Of a stretch of DNA of 9,885 bases, positions 1 to 6,156 are shown piece after piece (position 1 is the stretch's first letter; each line of letters opens with the position of its first letter). Source of the stretch: Mxb001 sp046046455 (GTDB taxonomy: Bacteria > Actinomycetota > Actinomycetes > S36-B12); assembly GCA_046046455.1 (NCBI GenBank), contig JBJOJS010000083.1:1-9885 (forward strand), in the 5' to 3' direction. The notes under the pieces are model-generated. The model worked only from the letters and a program-made list of their open reading frames with translations, ran no database searches and was not told where the DNA came from. A program made the translations under genes and the position numbers.

Positions 1-26
1 GCGTCCGACTATCGGGCGAGAAGCGC

Positions 27-539
27 TCAGCGTGGGTAGGCCTCGGGGACCGCCCAGCGGCACAGTCGGCGCAGCGGCAGCATGAGGAGCAGGCCGAGGA
101 CGAGCGCATAGGCCGCGGCGCTGAGCATGAGTCCGATCACCTCATCCCAGCGGACCCGCGGATCCCCCAGCAGTCCGCCGAGGATGGCACCCGCGAGCAC
201 GGTCAGCGGCGCCGCGAGGGCCGCGAGCACGGCGAAGGACCACCAGGGTCGGTCATCCGACTCGGCGAAACGTCCCACGGCGTACCCCACCACAGTGAGG
301 AGCAGTGCCGTGATCCCGATGGTCCCGGCGGCCGGGGGTGCGATGTCGAGCAGCAGGCCCCCCGCGAAGCCGCTCACCGCGCCCGTGGATGCGCCGAACT
401 GCGAGGCGAGGATGACGACGACGACGAGCACCAGGGTCGGTGTCGCTCCGGGGAAGGGCAGCGGCGCGAGGACCGTGACCTCGATGAGTACGGCGAGCAG
501 GAGCAGCACCGCCGAGAGGATGGCGCGACGGACGAGCAT
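27..539 (-). CDS. mreD: Rod shape-determining membrane protein MreD
   Basis: A 170-residue integral membrane protein, last of the mreBCD set. In the family, MreD sits in the cytoplasmic membrane and works with MreC and the RodA/PBP2 synthase to direct lateral peptidoglycan synthesis. The sequence is almost entirely hydrophobic, with likely helices near residues 6-25, 33-48, 53-65, 73-90, 100-122 and 134-157. The stretch GFAGGLLLDIAPP (57-69) resembles the conserved MreD core around an acidic residue in a helix. Length is typical for the family. Its ATG overlaps the mreC stop codon by one base (TGATG), which implies translational coupling. The 26 bases beyond its stop, to the window edge, hold no start codon that I can assign; the PBP2 and rodA genes often follow here, but that lies outside the window. 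The identification rests on hydrophobicity, context and the short signature, since MreD is poorly conserved. Confidence 0.93.
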   Translation of the reverse strand: MLVRRAILSAVLLLLAVLIEVTVLAPLPFPGATPTLVLVVVVILASQFGASTGAVSGFAGGLLLDIAPPAAGTIGITALLLTVVGYAVGRFAESDDRPWWSFAVLAALAAPLTVLAGAILGGLLGDPRVRWDEVIGLMLSAAAYALVLGLLLMLPLRRLCRWAVPEAYPR

Positions 540-1411
540 CAGCCGCCCCCCGCCGTCGGATCGAGCGTCTCGCGCGGAGGTGACTCGGGTGCACGCAGGA
601 CGACTCCCACGATGTCGAGGCGAGAGATGTCGACGTAGGGCTCGAGGATGGCCGACCGCGTGAGCTGGCCCTCGGTGCCGCGCATCTCCGCGACGACGCC
701 GATGGGGATGCCCGGGGCGTAGGGCCGGCCGCCCTCGGATCCGAAGGAGACCACCACGTCACCTACGTCCACCACGGCCAGCGGGTCGAGGAGCTGCATG
801 GTGAGGGAGTCCTGCCGGCCCGTGCCGGAGACGATGCCGATTTGAGAGGTGCCCGAGAGCCGACCTCCGACGGAGGAGGTGGCGTCCACGATGAGCAGGA
901 CGGTCGAGGTCGTCGGGCCGACATCGATGGTCCGGCCCACGAGACCCGCACCGCTGATCACCGACATGTCGCGCTCGATGCCATCGCGGCTGCCCGCATC
1001 GATGGTGACGGTCCAGGCGAAGCCCTGCGCGGGGCCCACCGCGATGACCTGGGCGGGGACGGTCGAGTAGTCATTGGCCGACACCAGGCCCAGCAGCGCC
1101 TCGAGGTCGGCGACGCGCGCCCGATCGTTGGCGACGGTGTCGAGCTCAGCCTGCAGTCGCGCGTTGTCCGCCTCGAGCTTCGCGATGCGCGCATCGGAGT
1201 CACCGAGGCTGCCGAGTGATTCGACCAAGCCGCGCACCGGCAGCACGAAGGTGGCCATTGCTCGCTCAGCGGATCCGAGCACGGTCTCCCCTATCGCGCG
1301 CAGCGGCCGAGTCGGACCGCTGTCGCCACCGCGCAGATCGAAGACGATGAGGGTGATCGAGACGAGCACGAGGATCGCAAGGACGATCCTGGATCGCCGA
1401 GTGTCCCTCAT
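539..1411 (-). CDS. mreC: Rod shape-determining protein MreC
   Basis: A 290-residue bitopic membrane protein that in known systems forms extracytoplasmic filaments and activates the elongation-specific wall synthase. The layout is classical: a short basic N-terminus (RDTRRSR), one transmembrane helix at about 9-25, a coiled coil at about 72-108 rich in Leu and Ala heptads, then the double beta-barrel region. The barrel shows GAGLVGRTIDVGP (154-166), VLLIVDATSSVGG (171-183) and PGIPIGVV (233-240), all typical of MreC. The C-terminal tail is short and Pro/Gly-rich. I chose the ATG at 1411, 14 bases after the mreB stop, because the basic residues then directly precede the membrane helix. An in-frame GTG at 1483 would add 24 residues inside mreB and seems less likely. 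No good Shine-Dalgarno precedes 1411, so translation is probably coupled to mreB. Confidence 0.95.
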   Translation of the reverse strand: MRDTRRSRIVLAILVLVSITLIVFDLRGGDSGPTRPLRAIGETVLGSAERAMATFVLPVRGLVESLGSLGDSDARIAKLEADNARLQAELDTVANDRARVADLEALLGLVSANDYSTVPAQVIAVGPAQGFAWTVTIDAGSRDGIERDMSVISGAGLVGRTIDVGPTTSTVLLIVDATSSVGGRLSGTSQIGIVSGTGRQDSLTMQLLDPLAVVDVGDVVVSFGSEGGRPYAPGIPIGVVAEMRGTEGQLTRSAILEPYVDISRLDIVGVVLRAPESPPRETLDPTAGGG

Positions 1412-1425
1412 GGCGGAGTAGGCGA

Positions 1426-2457
1426 CTAGTGGCGAGGCTCGGAGATGAGGACCTGCTGCAGTGCCTCGAACTCCTCGACGCACTTGCCCGAGCCGAGGGC
1501 CACGCAGTCGAGCGGCTCGTCGGCGATGACGATGGGCATCCCGGTCTCGTGCCGGAGCCGCTCGTCGAGTCCCGTGAGGAGGGCGCCTCCCCCCGTGAGG
1601 ACGATCCCTCGGTCCATGATGTCGCCGGAGAGCTCGGGGGGTGTGCGGTCGAGGGTGGTCTTGACGACGTCGACGATGGCATTGACGGGCTCGTCGATCG
1701 CCCGGCGGATCTCCTCTGCGGTGACCACGACGGTGCGCGGGAGGCCACTCACGAGATCCCGGCCGCGGATCTCGGCATGCGGCTCATCCGGCATGGGGAA
1801 CGCCGAACCGATAGCGACCTTGATCTCTTCGGCGGTGCGCTCGCCGAGCAGAAGCGAGTACTCCTTCTTGACGTACTGGATGATCGCGTTGTCCAACTCA
1901 TCGCCACCGACACGAATCGAAATCGACGTGACGATGCCACCGAGCGAGATGACGGCGACCTCGGTCGTGCCACCGCCGATGTCGACGACCATGTTGCCGG
2001 TCGGCTCGTGCACGGGCATGTTGGCCCCGATAGCCGCGGCCATCGGCTCCTCGATGATGTAGACCTTGCGCGCACCTGCGGCGTAGCCCGCGTCCTTGAC
2101 GGCCCGCTGCTCGACACCCGTGATGCCCGAGGGCACGCAGATGACCAGACGCGGCTTCGCGAGGTGACGCCTGCGGTGAACCTTCTGGATGAAGTAGCGC
2201 AGCATGCGCTCGGTGGTGTCGAAGTCGGCGATGACGCCGTCCTTGAGAGGCCGGATCGCCACGATATTGCCCGGCGTACGGCCGATCATCTTCTTGGCCT
2301 CGGAGCCGACCGCCAGGATGCCGCCGGTGTTCTGATTGATGGCCACGACCGAGGGCTCGTTGAGGACGATGCCACGCCCGCGCACGTAGACGAGGGTGTT
2401 GGCCGTGCCGAGATCGACGGCCATATCGCGGCCGACGAACGACATCGTGTTGGACAC
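1426..2457 (-). CDS. mreB: Rod shape-determining protein MreB (actin-like)
   Basis: A 343-residue actin-like ATPase that polymerises on the inner face of the membrane and positions the elongation machinery; in Streptomyces it also acts in spore-wall formation. The ATP-binding signatures are all present: phosphate-1 loop DLGTANTLVYV (15-25), phosphate-2 loop DIGGGTTEVAVISLGG (159-174) and adenosine motif LTGGGALLTGL (287-297). Other family blocks are GRGIVLNEPSVVAI (27-40) and IIEEPMAAAIGA (134-145). Length matches the family. The GTG start at 2457 gives MSNTMSFVGRDMAVDLG, close to the N-terminus I recall for streptomycete MreB; an internal ATG at 2445 is the alternative. A purine-rich GGGGAGG on the minus strand (2468-2462) sits 4 bases before the GTG and 16 before the ATG, which favours the GTG. 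It is the first gene of mreBCD and has its own probable promoter. Confidence 0.98.
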   Translation of the reverse strand: MSNTMSFVGRDMAVDLGTANTLVYVRGRGIVLNEPSVVAINQNTGGILAVGSEAKKMIGRTPGNIVAIRPLKDGVIADFDTTERMLRYFIQKVHRRRHLAKPRLVICVPSGITGVEQRAVKDAGYAAGARKVYIIEEPMAAAIGANMPVHEPTGNMVVDIGGGTTEVAVISLGGIVTSISIRVGGDELDNAIIQYVKKEYSLLLGERTAEEIKVAIGSAFPMPDEPHAEIRGRDLVSGLPRTVVVTAEEIRRAIDEPVNAIVDVVKTTLDRTPPELSGDIMDRGIVLTGGGALLTGLDERLRHETGMPIVIADEPLDCVALGSGKCVEEFEALQQVLISEPRH

Positions 2458-2461
2458 TCAC

Positions 2462-2468
2462 CCTCCCC
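2462..2468 (-). promoter_or_regulatory. Ribosome binding site of mreB
   Basis: GGGGAGG on the minus strand, 4 bases upstream of the GTG at 2457. The spacing is short but usable for that GTG and too long for the internal ATG at 2445, so it helps decide the start. Confidence 0.5.
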
Positions 2469-2501
2469 AAACGCGGGCCCGCAGCGTGACGGGTGTGAAC
2501 C

Positions 2502-2531
2502 ATGGTACGGGTTGGGGTCGAATTGCCCCAA
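2502..2531 (-). promoter_or_regulatory. Putative sigma-70-type promoter of mreB
   Basis: On the minus strand TTGGGG (2531-2526) and TACCAT (2507-2502) are separated by 18 bases. TACCAT fits the actinobacterial TAnnnT -10 pattern and TTGGGG is a partial -35 match. Transcription would begin near 2495, leaving a leader of roughly 40 bases before the mreB GTG. This is a pattern match only. The tandem repeat array at 2539-2597 lies just upstream of the -35 element, the place where activators often bind. Confidence 0.35.
2512..2531. repeat. Short inverted repeat overlapping the putative mreB -35 region
   Basis: TTGGGG at 2512-2517 and its complement CCCCAA at 2526-2531 flank an 8-base spacer (TCGAATTG). 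The right arm coincides with the putative -35 element read on the minus strand. It could be an operator or a weak terminator hairpin for the upstream hydrolase gene; no T-tract follows on the minus strand, which argues against an intrinsic terminator. Chance is possible at this arm length. Confidence 0.4.
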
Positions 2532-2538
2532 TGCCCCG

Positions 2539-2597
2539 GGGAAGTGACCCAGGGAAGTGACCCAGGGAAGTGACCCGGGGAAGTGACCCGCGGAAGT
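2539..2597. repeat. 13-bp tandem repeat, about 4.5 copies
   Basis: Four head-to-tail copies of GGGAAGTGACCCR begin at 2539, 2552, 2565 and 2578. The first two end in A and the next two in G, and otherwise they are identical. A degenerate partial fifth copy (CGGAAGT) runs from 2591 into the stop codon of the hydrolase gene. The array lies entirely between the hydrolase and the putative mreB promoter. Each unit is weakly self-complementary at its ends (GGG/CCC). It may be a variable-number minisatellite or a set of binding sites for a repeat-reading regulator. Confidence 0.97.
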
Positions 2598-3967
2598 CAG
2601 CCCTCGCCCACGCGGCGCGCCCGCTCGATCTCGAGTGCGCGCAGCGCCTCCTCGAGTCGCTCGGCTGTCCCCCGATCTACGGACAGATCGAAGGCGGCGG
2701 GGACCACGCCGCCGAGGTCCGCTCGGTAGTCGTGGCCGCGGCTCTCGAAGTTGCCGGGCTTGACGTTCGTCGCGAAGAGGGTGTCGACCATGACCTGGGC
2801 CCAGGTGATGCCGGGAGTCCACAGCATCCCCTCGGGGATATTGCGTCCGCGGGGCTGTGCGGCCAGCCAGGGCGGGCGGCGGAAGGCCACCGTGGGCTCG
2901 AAGCGGACCACGGGATCACCGTCGTGCTCGAGGAACCACACGCGCGGACGCGGCTGCGGGAGGGGATCGGGGATCTGCTCGGGCCGGTCGATAGTGATCG
3001 ACTCCCCGGCGGTCGCCGCATGGAAGGCGACCGACTCCGGTCCCCCCGGGGTGCCCACCCACAGTGCCGCCGCGACACCGAGTCGATCGAGGTCACGCGA
3101 CCCCTCCGGGATCGCCCCCTGCTGCACGCGCGCACCGAGACTCTCGCCGTAGAGGAGGAGGCGCGGACGATGCTCACGTCCCGCGAGATCCGCGGCGATG
3201 CCTTCGATGAGAAGCGACTGCGTGCGCGCGGCGAGCGCGACGCGATCGAGCGAGAGGAACGACGGCAGGAGTCCGTAGCCGACCGCCACTGCAGCGGTGT
3301 CACCCTTGAGCAGTATCTCGAGGATGTCGACCGGAGTGGGATTGGCGTACCCACTGCCTGCCGGCGCCCCGATGAGAAGTGCCGAACGGTCGTAGGCACC
3401 GGTGCGTCGTAGCTCGGCGAGCGCGAGCGCCACCCTCTCCTCCGGCGTTCCGGCGGAGTCGTAGCCGACGAAGACGCGGACCCCGGGCATGGCCATCGGG
3501 GACCCGGTGACCCGCCCCACCACCTCCGGCGGGACGCTCGAGCCGAGGAAGCGAGCCCCTTCCCGCCCGACGGTGGCGAAGTCGACGAGGGATCCGGGGC
3601 CGCCCGACACAGTCTCGAGCGACGGAGGGGTGGCAAAGCCCGGCTCGATGGCCCGGCCCCCTCCCTCGAGTCGGCTCTGAGCCTCCGACTTGGCCGCATG
3701 GAAGACGCCCACCGCCGTCGCACCGGCGACGCCAAGAGTGGCCATGCGGCGCACACGGTCTTCGACCGTCGGCATCCCGCCGCCGCGCAGACCGACGCTG
3801 CCGGCCGCGACGTAGGCGGCGGCTCCACTCGCGATCGAGAGGGCGGCGACGAAGCCCGAACGCACGCGTGTCGGCCACGGCATGAGCGTCGGCCGTGACG
3901 CGGCGTACGCGCCCGCGGTGGCCACGGCGGCGGACGCCGCCAGACGTAGGCGCGTGCGCGGATGCAC
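2597..3967 (-). CDS. Membrane-anchored alpha/beta-hydrolase (Abhydrolase_9-like)
   Basis: A 456-residue predicted serine hydrolase of the actinobacterial family I recognise as alpha/beta-hydrolase family PF10081 with an N-terminal membrane domain; no substrate is established for it that I know of. The N-terminal 100 residues hold about three weak hydrophobic helices (near 10-25, 38-60, 76-91). The catalytic domain starts near 160 with VRVFVGYDSAGTPEERVALAL (split at 163-183). The nucleophile motif is YGESLGAR (273-280), Ser276. The acid is probably Asp349 or Asp351 in EHDGDPVVRFEP, and the base His412 in SRGHDYRADLGG. All three triad candidates are intact. The start is a GTG five bases after the ndk stop, so it is probably translated as part of the ndk transcript; no strong Shine-Dalgarno is seen. 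Its membrane location and place before mreBCD allow, but do not prove, a role in the envelope. Confidence 0.85.
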   Translation of the reverse strand: MHPRTRLRLAASAAVATAGAYAASRPTLMPWPTRVRSGFVAALSIASGAAAYVAAGSVGLRGGGMPTVEDRVRRMATLGVAGATAVGVFHAAKSEAQSRLEGGGRAIEPGFATPPSLETVSGGPGSLVDFATVGREGARFLGSSVPPEVVGRVTGSPMAMPGVRVFVGYDSAGTPEERVALALAELRRTGAYDRSALLIGAPAGSGYANPTPVDILEILLKGDTAAVAVGYGLLPSFLSLDRVALAARTQSLLIEGIAADLAGREHRPRLLLYGESLGARVQQGAIPEGSRDLDRLGVAAALWVGTPGGPESVAFHAATAGESITIDRPEQIPDPLPQPRPRVWFLEHDGDPVVRFEPTVAFRRPPWLAAQPRGRNIPEGMLWTPGITWAQVMVDTLFATNVKPGNFESRGHDYRADLGGVVPAAFDLSVDRGTAERLEEALRALEIERARRVGEG

Positions 3968-3972
3968 GATGA

Positions 3973-4383
3973 TCAGCCCAACGCGGGGAAGAAGAGCGCG
4001 ATCTCGCGTGCGGCGGACTCCGGTGAGTCCGAGCCGTGCGTGACGTTGTACTGGGTCTCGGTCGCGAGGTCACCGCGGATCGTGCCCGGGGCGGCGTTGA
4101 CCGGGTTGGTGGCACCCATCATCGTGCGCCAGGACGCGATGGCCTCCGGACCCTCGATCACGGCCGCGAGGAGGGGACCTGAGGTGATGAAGGCGACCAG
4201 ATCACCGAAGAAGGGCTTCTCCGCATGCTCGGCGTAGTGGGCCTGGGCCACCTCGACCGGGATGGTGCGCAGCTCGAGAGCGACGATGCGGAAGCCCTTG
4301 CGCTCGATGCGCGAGAGGACCTCCCCCACGAGACCGCGGGCGACACCATCGGGCTTGACGAGGACGAGAGTGCGCTGGGACAA
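3973..4383 (-). CDS. ndk: Nucleoside diphosphate kinase
   Basis: A 136-residue cytoplasmic kinase that moves the gamma-phosphate from ATP to other nucleoside diphosphates through a phosphohistidine. The family's active-site residues are present at the usual offsets: Lys10 in LVKPDG, Tyr50, Phe58, Arg86, Thr92, Arg103, Asn113 and the phosphorylated His116 in NVTHGSDS. The block MMGATNPVNAAPGTIRGDL (88-106) is diagnostic. I start it at a TTG (4383), because AAGGAG lies 6 bases upstream and the protein then begins MSQRTLVLVKPDG at normal family length. An upstream in-frame TTG at 4413 would add 10 non-conserved residues and would leave that Shine-Dalgarno inside the gene. It follows the DUF4233 gene by 36 bases with no visible promoter, so it is probably part of the folC transcript. 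Confidence 0.98.
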   Translation of the reverse strand: MSQRTLVLVKPDGVARGLVGEVLSRIERKGFRIVALELRTIPVEVAQAHYAEHAEKPFFGDLVAFITSGPLLAAVIEGPEAIASWRTMMGATNPVNAAPGTIRGDLATETQYNVTHGSDSPESAAREIALFFPALG

Positions 4384-4389
4384 GACAGA

Positions 4390-4395
4390 CTCCTT
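4390..4395 (-). promoter_or_regulatory. Ribosome binding site deciding the ndk TTG start
   Basis: AAGGAG on the minus strand, 6 bases upstream of the TTG at 4383-4381. It is the clearest Shine-Dalgarno in the folC group apart from that of folC itself, and it selects the 136-residue form of Ndk over a form extended by ten residues. Confidence 0.8.
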
Positions 4396-4419
4396 CGGCT
4401 GCGGGGATGCCAACTGAGC

Positions 4420-4740
4420 CTATCCGGCGGCGTTATCCACCTGGCGGCCGAGGCGGATGGCGACACCCCACAGCAGCGCGAAGATGCCGCCGACGATGAA
4501 CATGGGCGGGGCAAGGAATCCGGTGAGTACGACGACTCCCTGCAGGACCCAGCCCACGGGTACCGCCCACGGGCGCGTCACGTAGCGCGCAAGGACGACG
4601 AGCGCGACGGCGAGGATCACACCGGCGGTGATCCCCAGCCACGCAGGCACCGGGACCGTGCCGGTGACCACGACGACGGGAATCGCCAGGATCACCACGA
4701 TGGCCTCGAGCGCGAGCACCGAAGCGCCCAAGACCCTCAT
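4420..4740 (-). CDS. DUF4233 family four-helix membrane protein
   Basis: A 106-residue membrane protein of unknown function. It matches the small actinobacterial family DUF4233, which I recall sitting between folC and ndk in Mycobacterium and Streptomyces; no biochemical role is known to me. Four hydrophobic helices are visible near residues 6-26, 32-51, 59-77 and 79-96. Family-like features are LEAIVVILAIPV near the start, RPWAVPVGWVLQ (56-67) and the final helix FIVGGIFALLWG. The C-terminal tail (RLGRQVDNAAG) is short and would be cytoplasmic. The ATG at 4740 has GAGGG 7 bases upstream. It begins 24 bases after the folC stop, so it is very likely co-transcribed with folC. The identification depends on both context and sequence pattern. 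Confidence 0.85.
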   Translation of the reverse strand: MRVLGASVLALEAIVVILAIPVVVVTGTVPVPAWLGITAGVILAVALVVLARYVTRPWAVPVGWVLQGVVVLTGFLAPPMFIVGGIFALLWGVAIRLGRQVDNAAG

Positions 4741-4764
4741 CTCCGCACCCTCATCCCTGCTCTC

Positions 4765-6126
4765 TCATCGGGCACCGCGGGTGAGCATGGCTCGCGCCTG
4801 ACCCGCGGTGACGACGGAGCCGGTGACGATGACCCCCGAGGCCGCGTAGGTGTCCGCTTCCTCGGCCAGCCGAATGCCGGCATCGAGGCCATCGGCCAAC
4901 GTCGGACACGAGTTCACTCGGTCCTCCCCGTAGATCTCCACCGCGAGTGCGGCGAGGCCATCCACGGAGAGGCGCCGTGGCGAGTCGTTCTCAGTCACCA
5001 CGATCTGATCGAGCACCGGCTCGAGCGCGCGGAGGATGCCGGTGACGTCCTTGTCGGCGAGGACCGCGACGACACCGATGAGGTGCGTGAAGGCGAAGGA
5101 CTCGGAGAGTGCACCGGCAAGGGCTTCTGCCCCTGCCGGATTGTGGGCCGCGTCGATGATGACGGTGGGGCCGCGCCTGACGATCTCGAGGCGCCCCGGC
5201 GACGTCACCGCAGCGAATCCCTCGCGCACGCTGTCGGGGTCGAGTGCGAGCGCTCCCCCACCGACGAATGCCTCGGCGGCGGCGAGTGCCACGGCCGCGT
5301 TGAGCGACTGGTGCGCACCGAAGAGAGGGACGAAGACATCGTCGTATGTCCCCGTGAGGCCCTGCAGGGTGAGCACCTGGCCGCCGACGGCCACGGTGCG
5401 ATCGAGGACGGCGAAGGCCCTGCCCTCCCAGGCCGCGGGCACGCCGACCTCGTCGATGCGCGCCTGCAGCACGTCGGCAGCGTCGGGATCCTGCTCCGCG
5501 ATGATCGCGAAGCTGCCCGGCTTGATGATGCCGGCCTTCTCGCCGGCGATGAGGTCGATGCGATCACCGAGGATGTCGGCGTGGTCCATGGCCACGCGCG
5601 TGACAACCGAGACCTGGGGTTGGCACACCGAGGTGGCATCCCACGTGCCACCGACGCCGACCTCGACCACGGCGACGTCGACCGGCGCATCGGCGAATGC
5701 GGCGTAGGCGATCGCGGTGAGCGTCTCGAAGTAGGTGACCGGGGTGCCGCCTTCCTCCTCTGCCCGCGCGTCCACCGTCGCGATGAAGGGGGCCACGTCG
5801 CCGGCCACCTCCATGAAGCGCTGCGCCGAGATCGGCTCACCGTCGATCTCGATGCGCTCGCGCATATCGATCAGGTGCGGGCTGGTGTAGAGGCCGGTGC
5901 GCAGGCCGAGGGCCCGGAGTAGGGACGCGATCATGCGCGCCGTCGACGACTTGCCGTTGGTCCCGGTCACCTGGATGACGGGGTAGGCCAACTGAGGCTC
6001 GCCCAGCAGGTCCATGATCGCGCTGATCCGCGAGAGCGACGGATCGATGGCGTTCTCCGGCCAGCGGCCAAGGAGCTGGGCCTGGAGTTCGGCGTACCCC
6101 GCGGGCGACTCGGTCACGTCAACCAC
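4765..6126 (-). CDS. folC: Folylpolyglutamate synthase / dihydrofolate synthase
   Basis: A 453-residue Mur-ligase-type enzyme that adds glutamate to folates, and in many bacteria also joins glutamate to dihydropteroate, using ATP in the cytoplasm. The P-loop VTGTNGKSSTARM (53-65) has Ser-Ser where many family members have Gly-Ser; I recall actinobacterial FolC having a hydroxyl residue there (Thr or Ser). Other motifs are YTSPHLIDMRERI (80-92), EVGVGGTWDATSV (155-167), MDHADILG (180-187), EKAGIIKPG (196-204), the central FGAHQSLNAAVALAA and the C-domain IIDAAHNPAGAEAL (323-336). Length is typical. The GTG start at 6126 follows AGGAGGGGG (6143-6135) with 8 bases between. It is the first gene of a likely folC-DUF4233-ndk-hydrolase transcript and is divergent from valS, whose start is 30 bases away. 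Whether it carries both activities cannot be told from the sequence. Confidence 0.97.
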   Translation of the reverse strand: MVDVTESPAGYAELQAQLLGRWPENAIDPSLSRISAIMDLLGEPQLAYPVIQVTGTNGKSSTARMIASLLRALGLRTGLYTSPHLIDMRERIEIDGEPISAQRFMEVAGDVAPFIATVDARAEEEGGTPVTYFETLTAIAYAAFADAPVDVAVVEVGVGGTWDATSVCQPQVSVVTRVAMDHADILGDRIDLIAGEKAGIIKPGSFAIIAEQDPDAADVLQARIDEVGVPAAWEGRAFAVLDRTVAVGGQVLTLQGLTGTYDDVFVPLFGAHQSLNAAVALAAAEAFVGGGALALDPDSVREGFAAVTSPGRLEIVRRGPTVIIDAAHNPAGAEALAGALSESFAFTHLIGVVAVLADKDVTGILRALEPVLDQIVVTENDSPRRLSVDGLAALAVEIYGEDRVNSCPTLADGLDAGIRLAEEADTYAASGVIVTGSVVTAGQARAMLTRGAR

Positions 6127-6134
6127 CCTAGTAG

Positions 6135-6143
6135 CCCCCTCCT
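6135..6143 (-). promoter_or_regulatory. Ribosome binding site of folC
   Basis: AGGAGGGGG on the minus strand with 8 bases before the GTG at 6126. It supports this GTG over the in-frame GTG at 6117. The same bases lie across the putative valS -10 region on the other strand. Confidence 0.75.
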
Positions 6144-6148
6144 AGGAT
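6143..6148 (+). promoter_or_regulatory. Putative -10 element of a leaderless valS promoter
   Basis: TAGGAT fits the actinobacterial TAnnnT -10 pattern and ends 8 bases before the valS ATG at 6157. This is the spacing expected if transcription starts at or within a few bases of the start codon. No good -35 is seen 16-18 bases upstream. AGGA at 6144-6147, 9 bases from the ATG, is the only Shine-Dalgarno-like sequence and overlaps the same element, so the two readings compete. Confidence 0.35.
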
Positions 6149-6156
6149 GATCGCTC

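Noticed and set aside
1412..1483. Extended mreC starting at GTG 1483 within mreB
   Set aside because: The extra 24 residues are translated from the mreB 3' end in another frame and would place non-conserved sequence before the basic residues and membrane helix; the ATG at 1411 fits better.
2473..2482. GCGGGCCCGC palindrome in the mreB leader
   Set aside because: A ten-base G+C palindrome without a loop is expected by chance several times in a window of this composition.
1429..2547. Long plus-strand open frame opposite mreB
   Set aside because: It is the antisense shadow of a fully motif-bearing MreB gene; its product is rich in Asp, Arg and His with no recognisable domain, as expected from G+C-rich codon bias.
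2570..3412. 280-codon plus-strand open frame that starts within the tandem repeat
   Set aside because: It lies opposite the hydrolase catalytic domain, whose conserved GESLG and RGHDYR blocks fix the coding strand.
4733..4754. Duplicated ATGAGGGT 14 bases apart, giving a five-codon open frame whose stop overlaps the DUF4233 start codon
   Set aside because: The mini-frame is too short to judge and its sequence also serves as the Shine-Dalgarno region; coincidence is the simplest explanation.
4225..5922. 565-codon plus-strand open frame across ndk, the DUF4233 gene and folC
   Set aside because: It spans three well-supported minus-strand genes and two intergenic gaps and has low-complexity composition (Asp, Arg, Gly, His); a high-GC shadow.
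6127..6156. Possible T-box riboswitch ahead of valS
   Set aside because: Only 30 bases separate valS from folC, so a T-box leader would have to lie inside folC coding sequence, and I see no T-box core sequence there.
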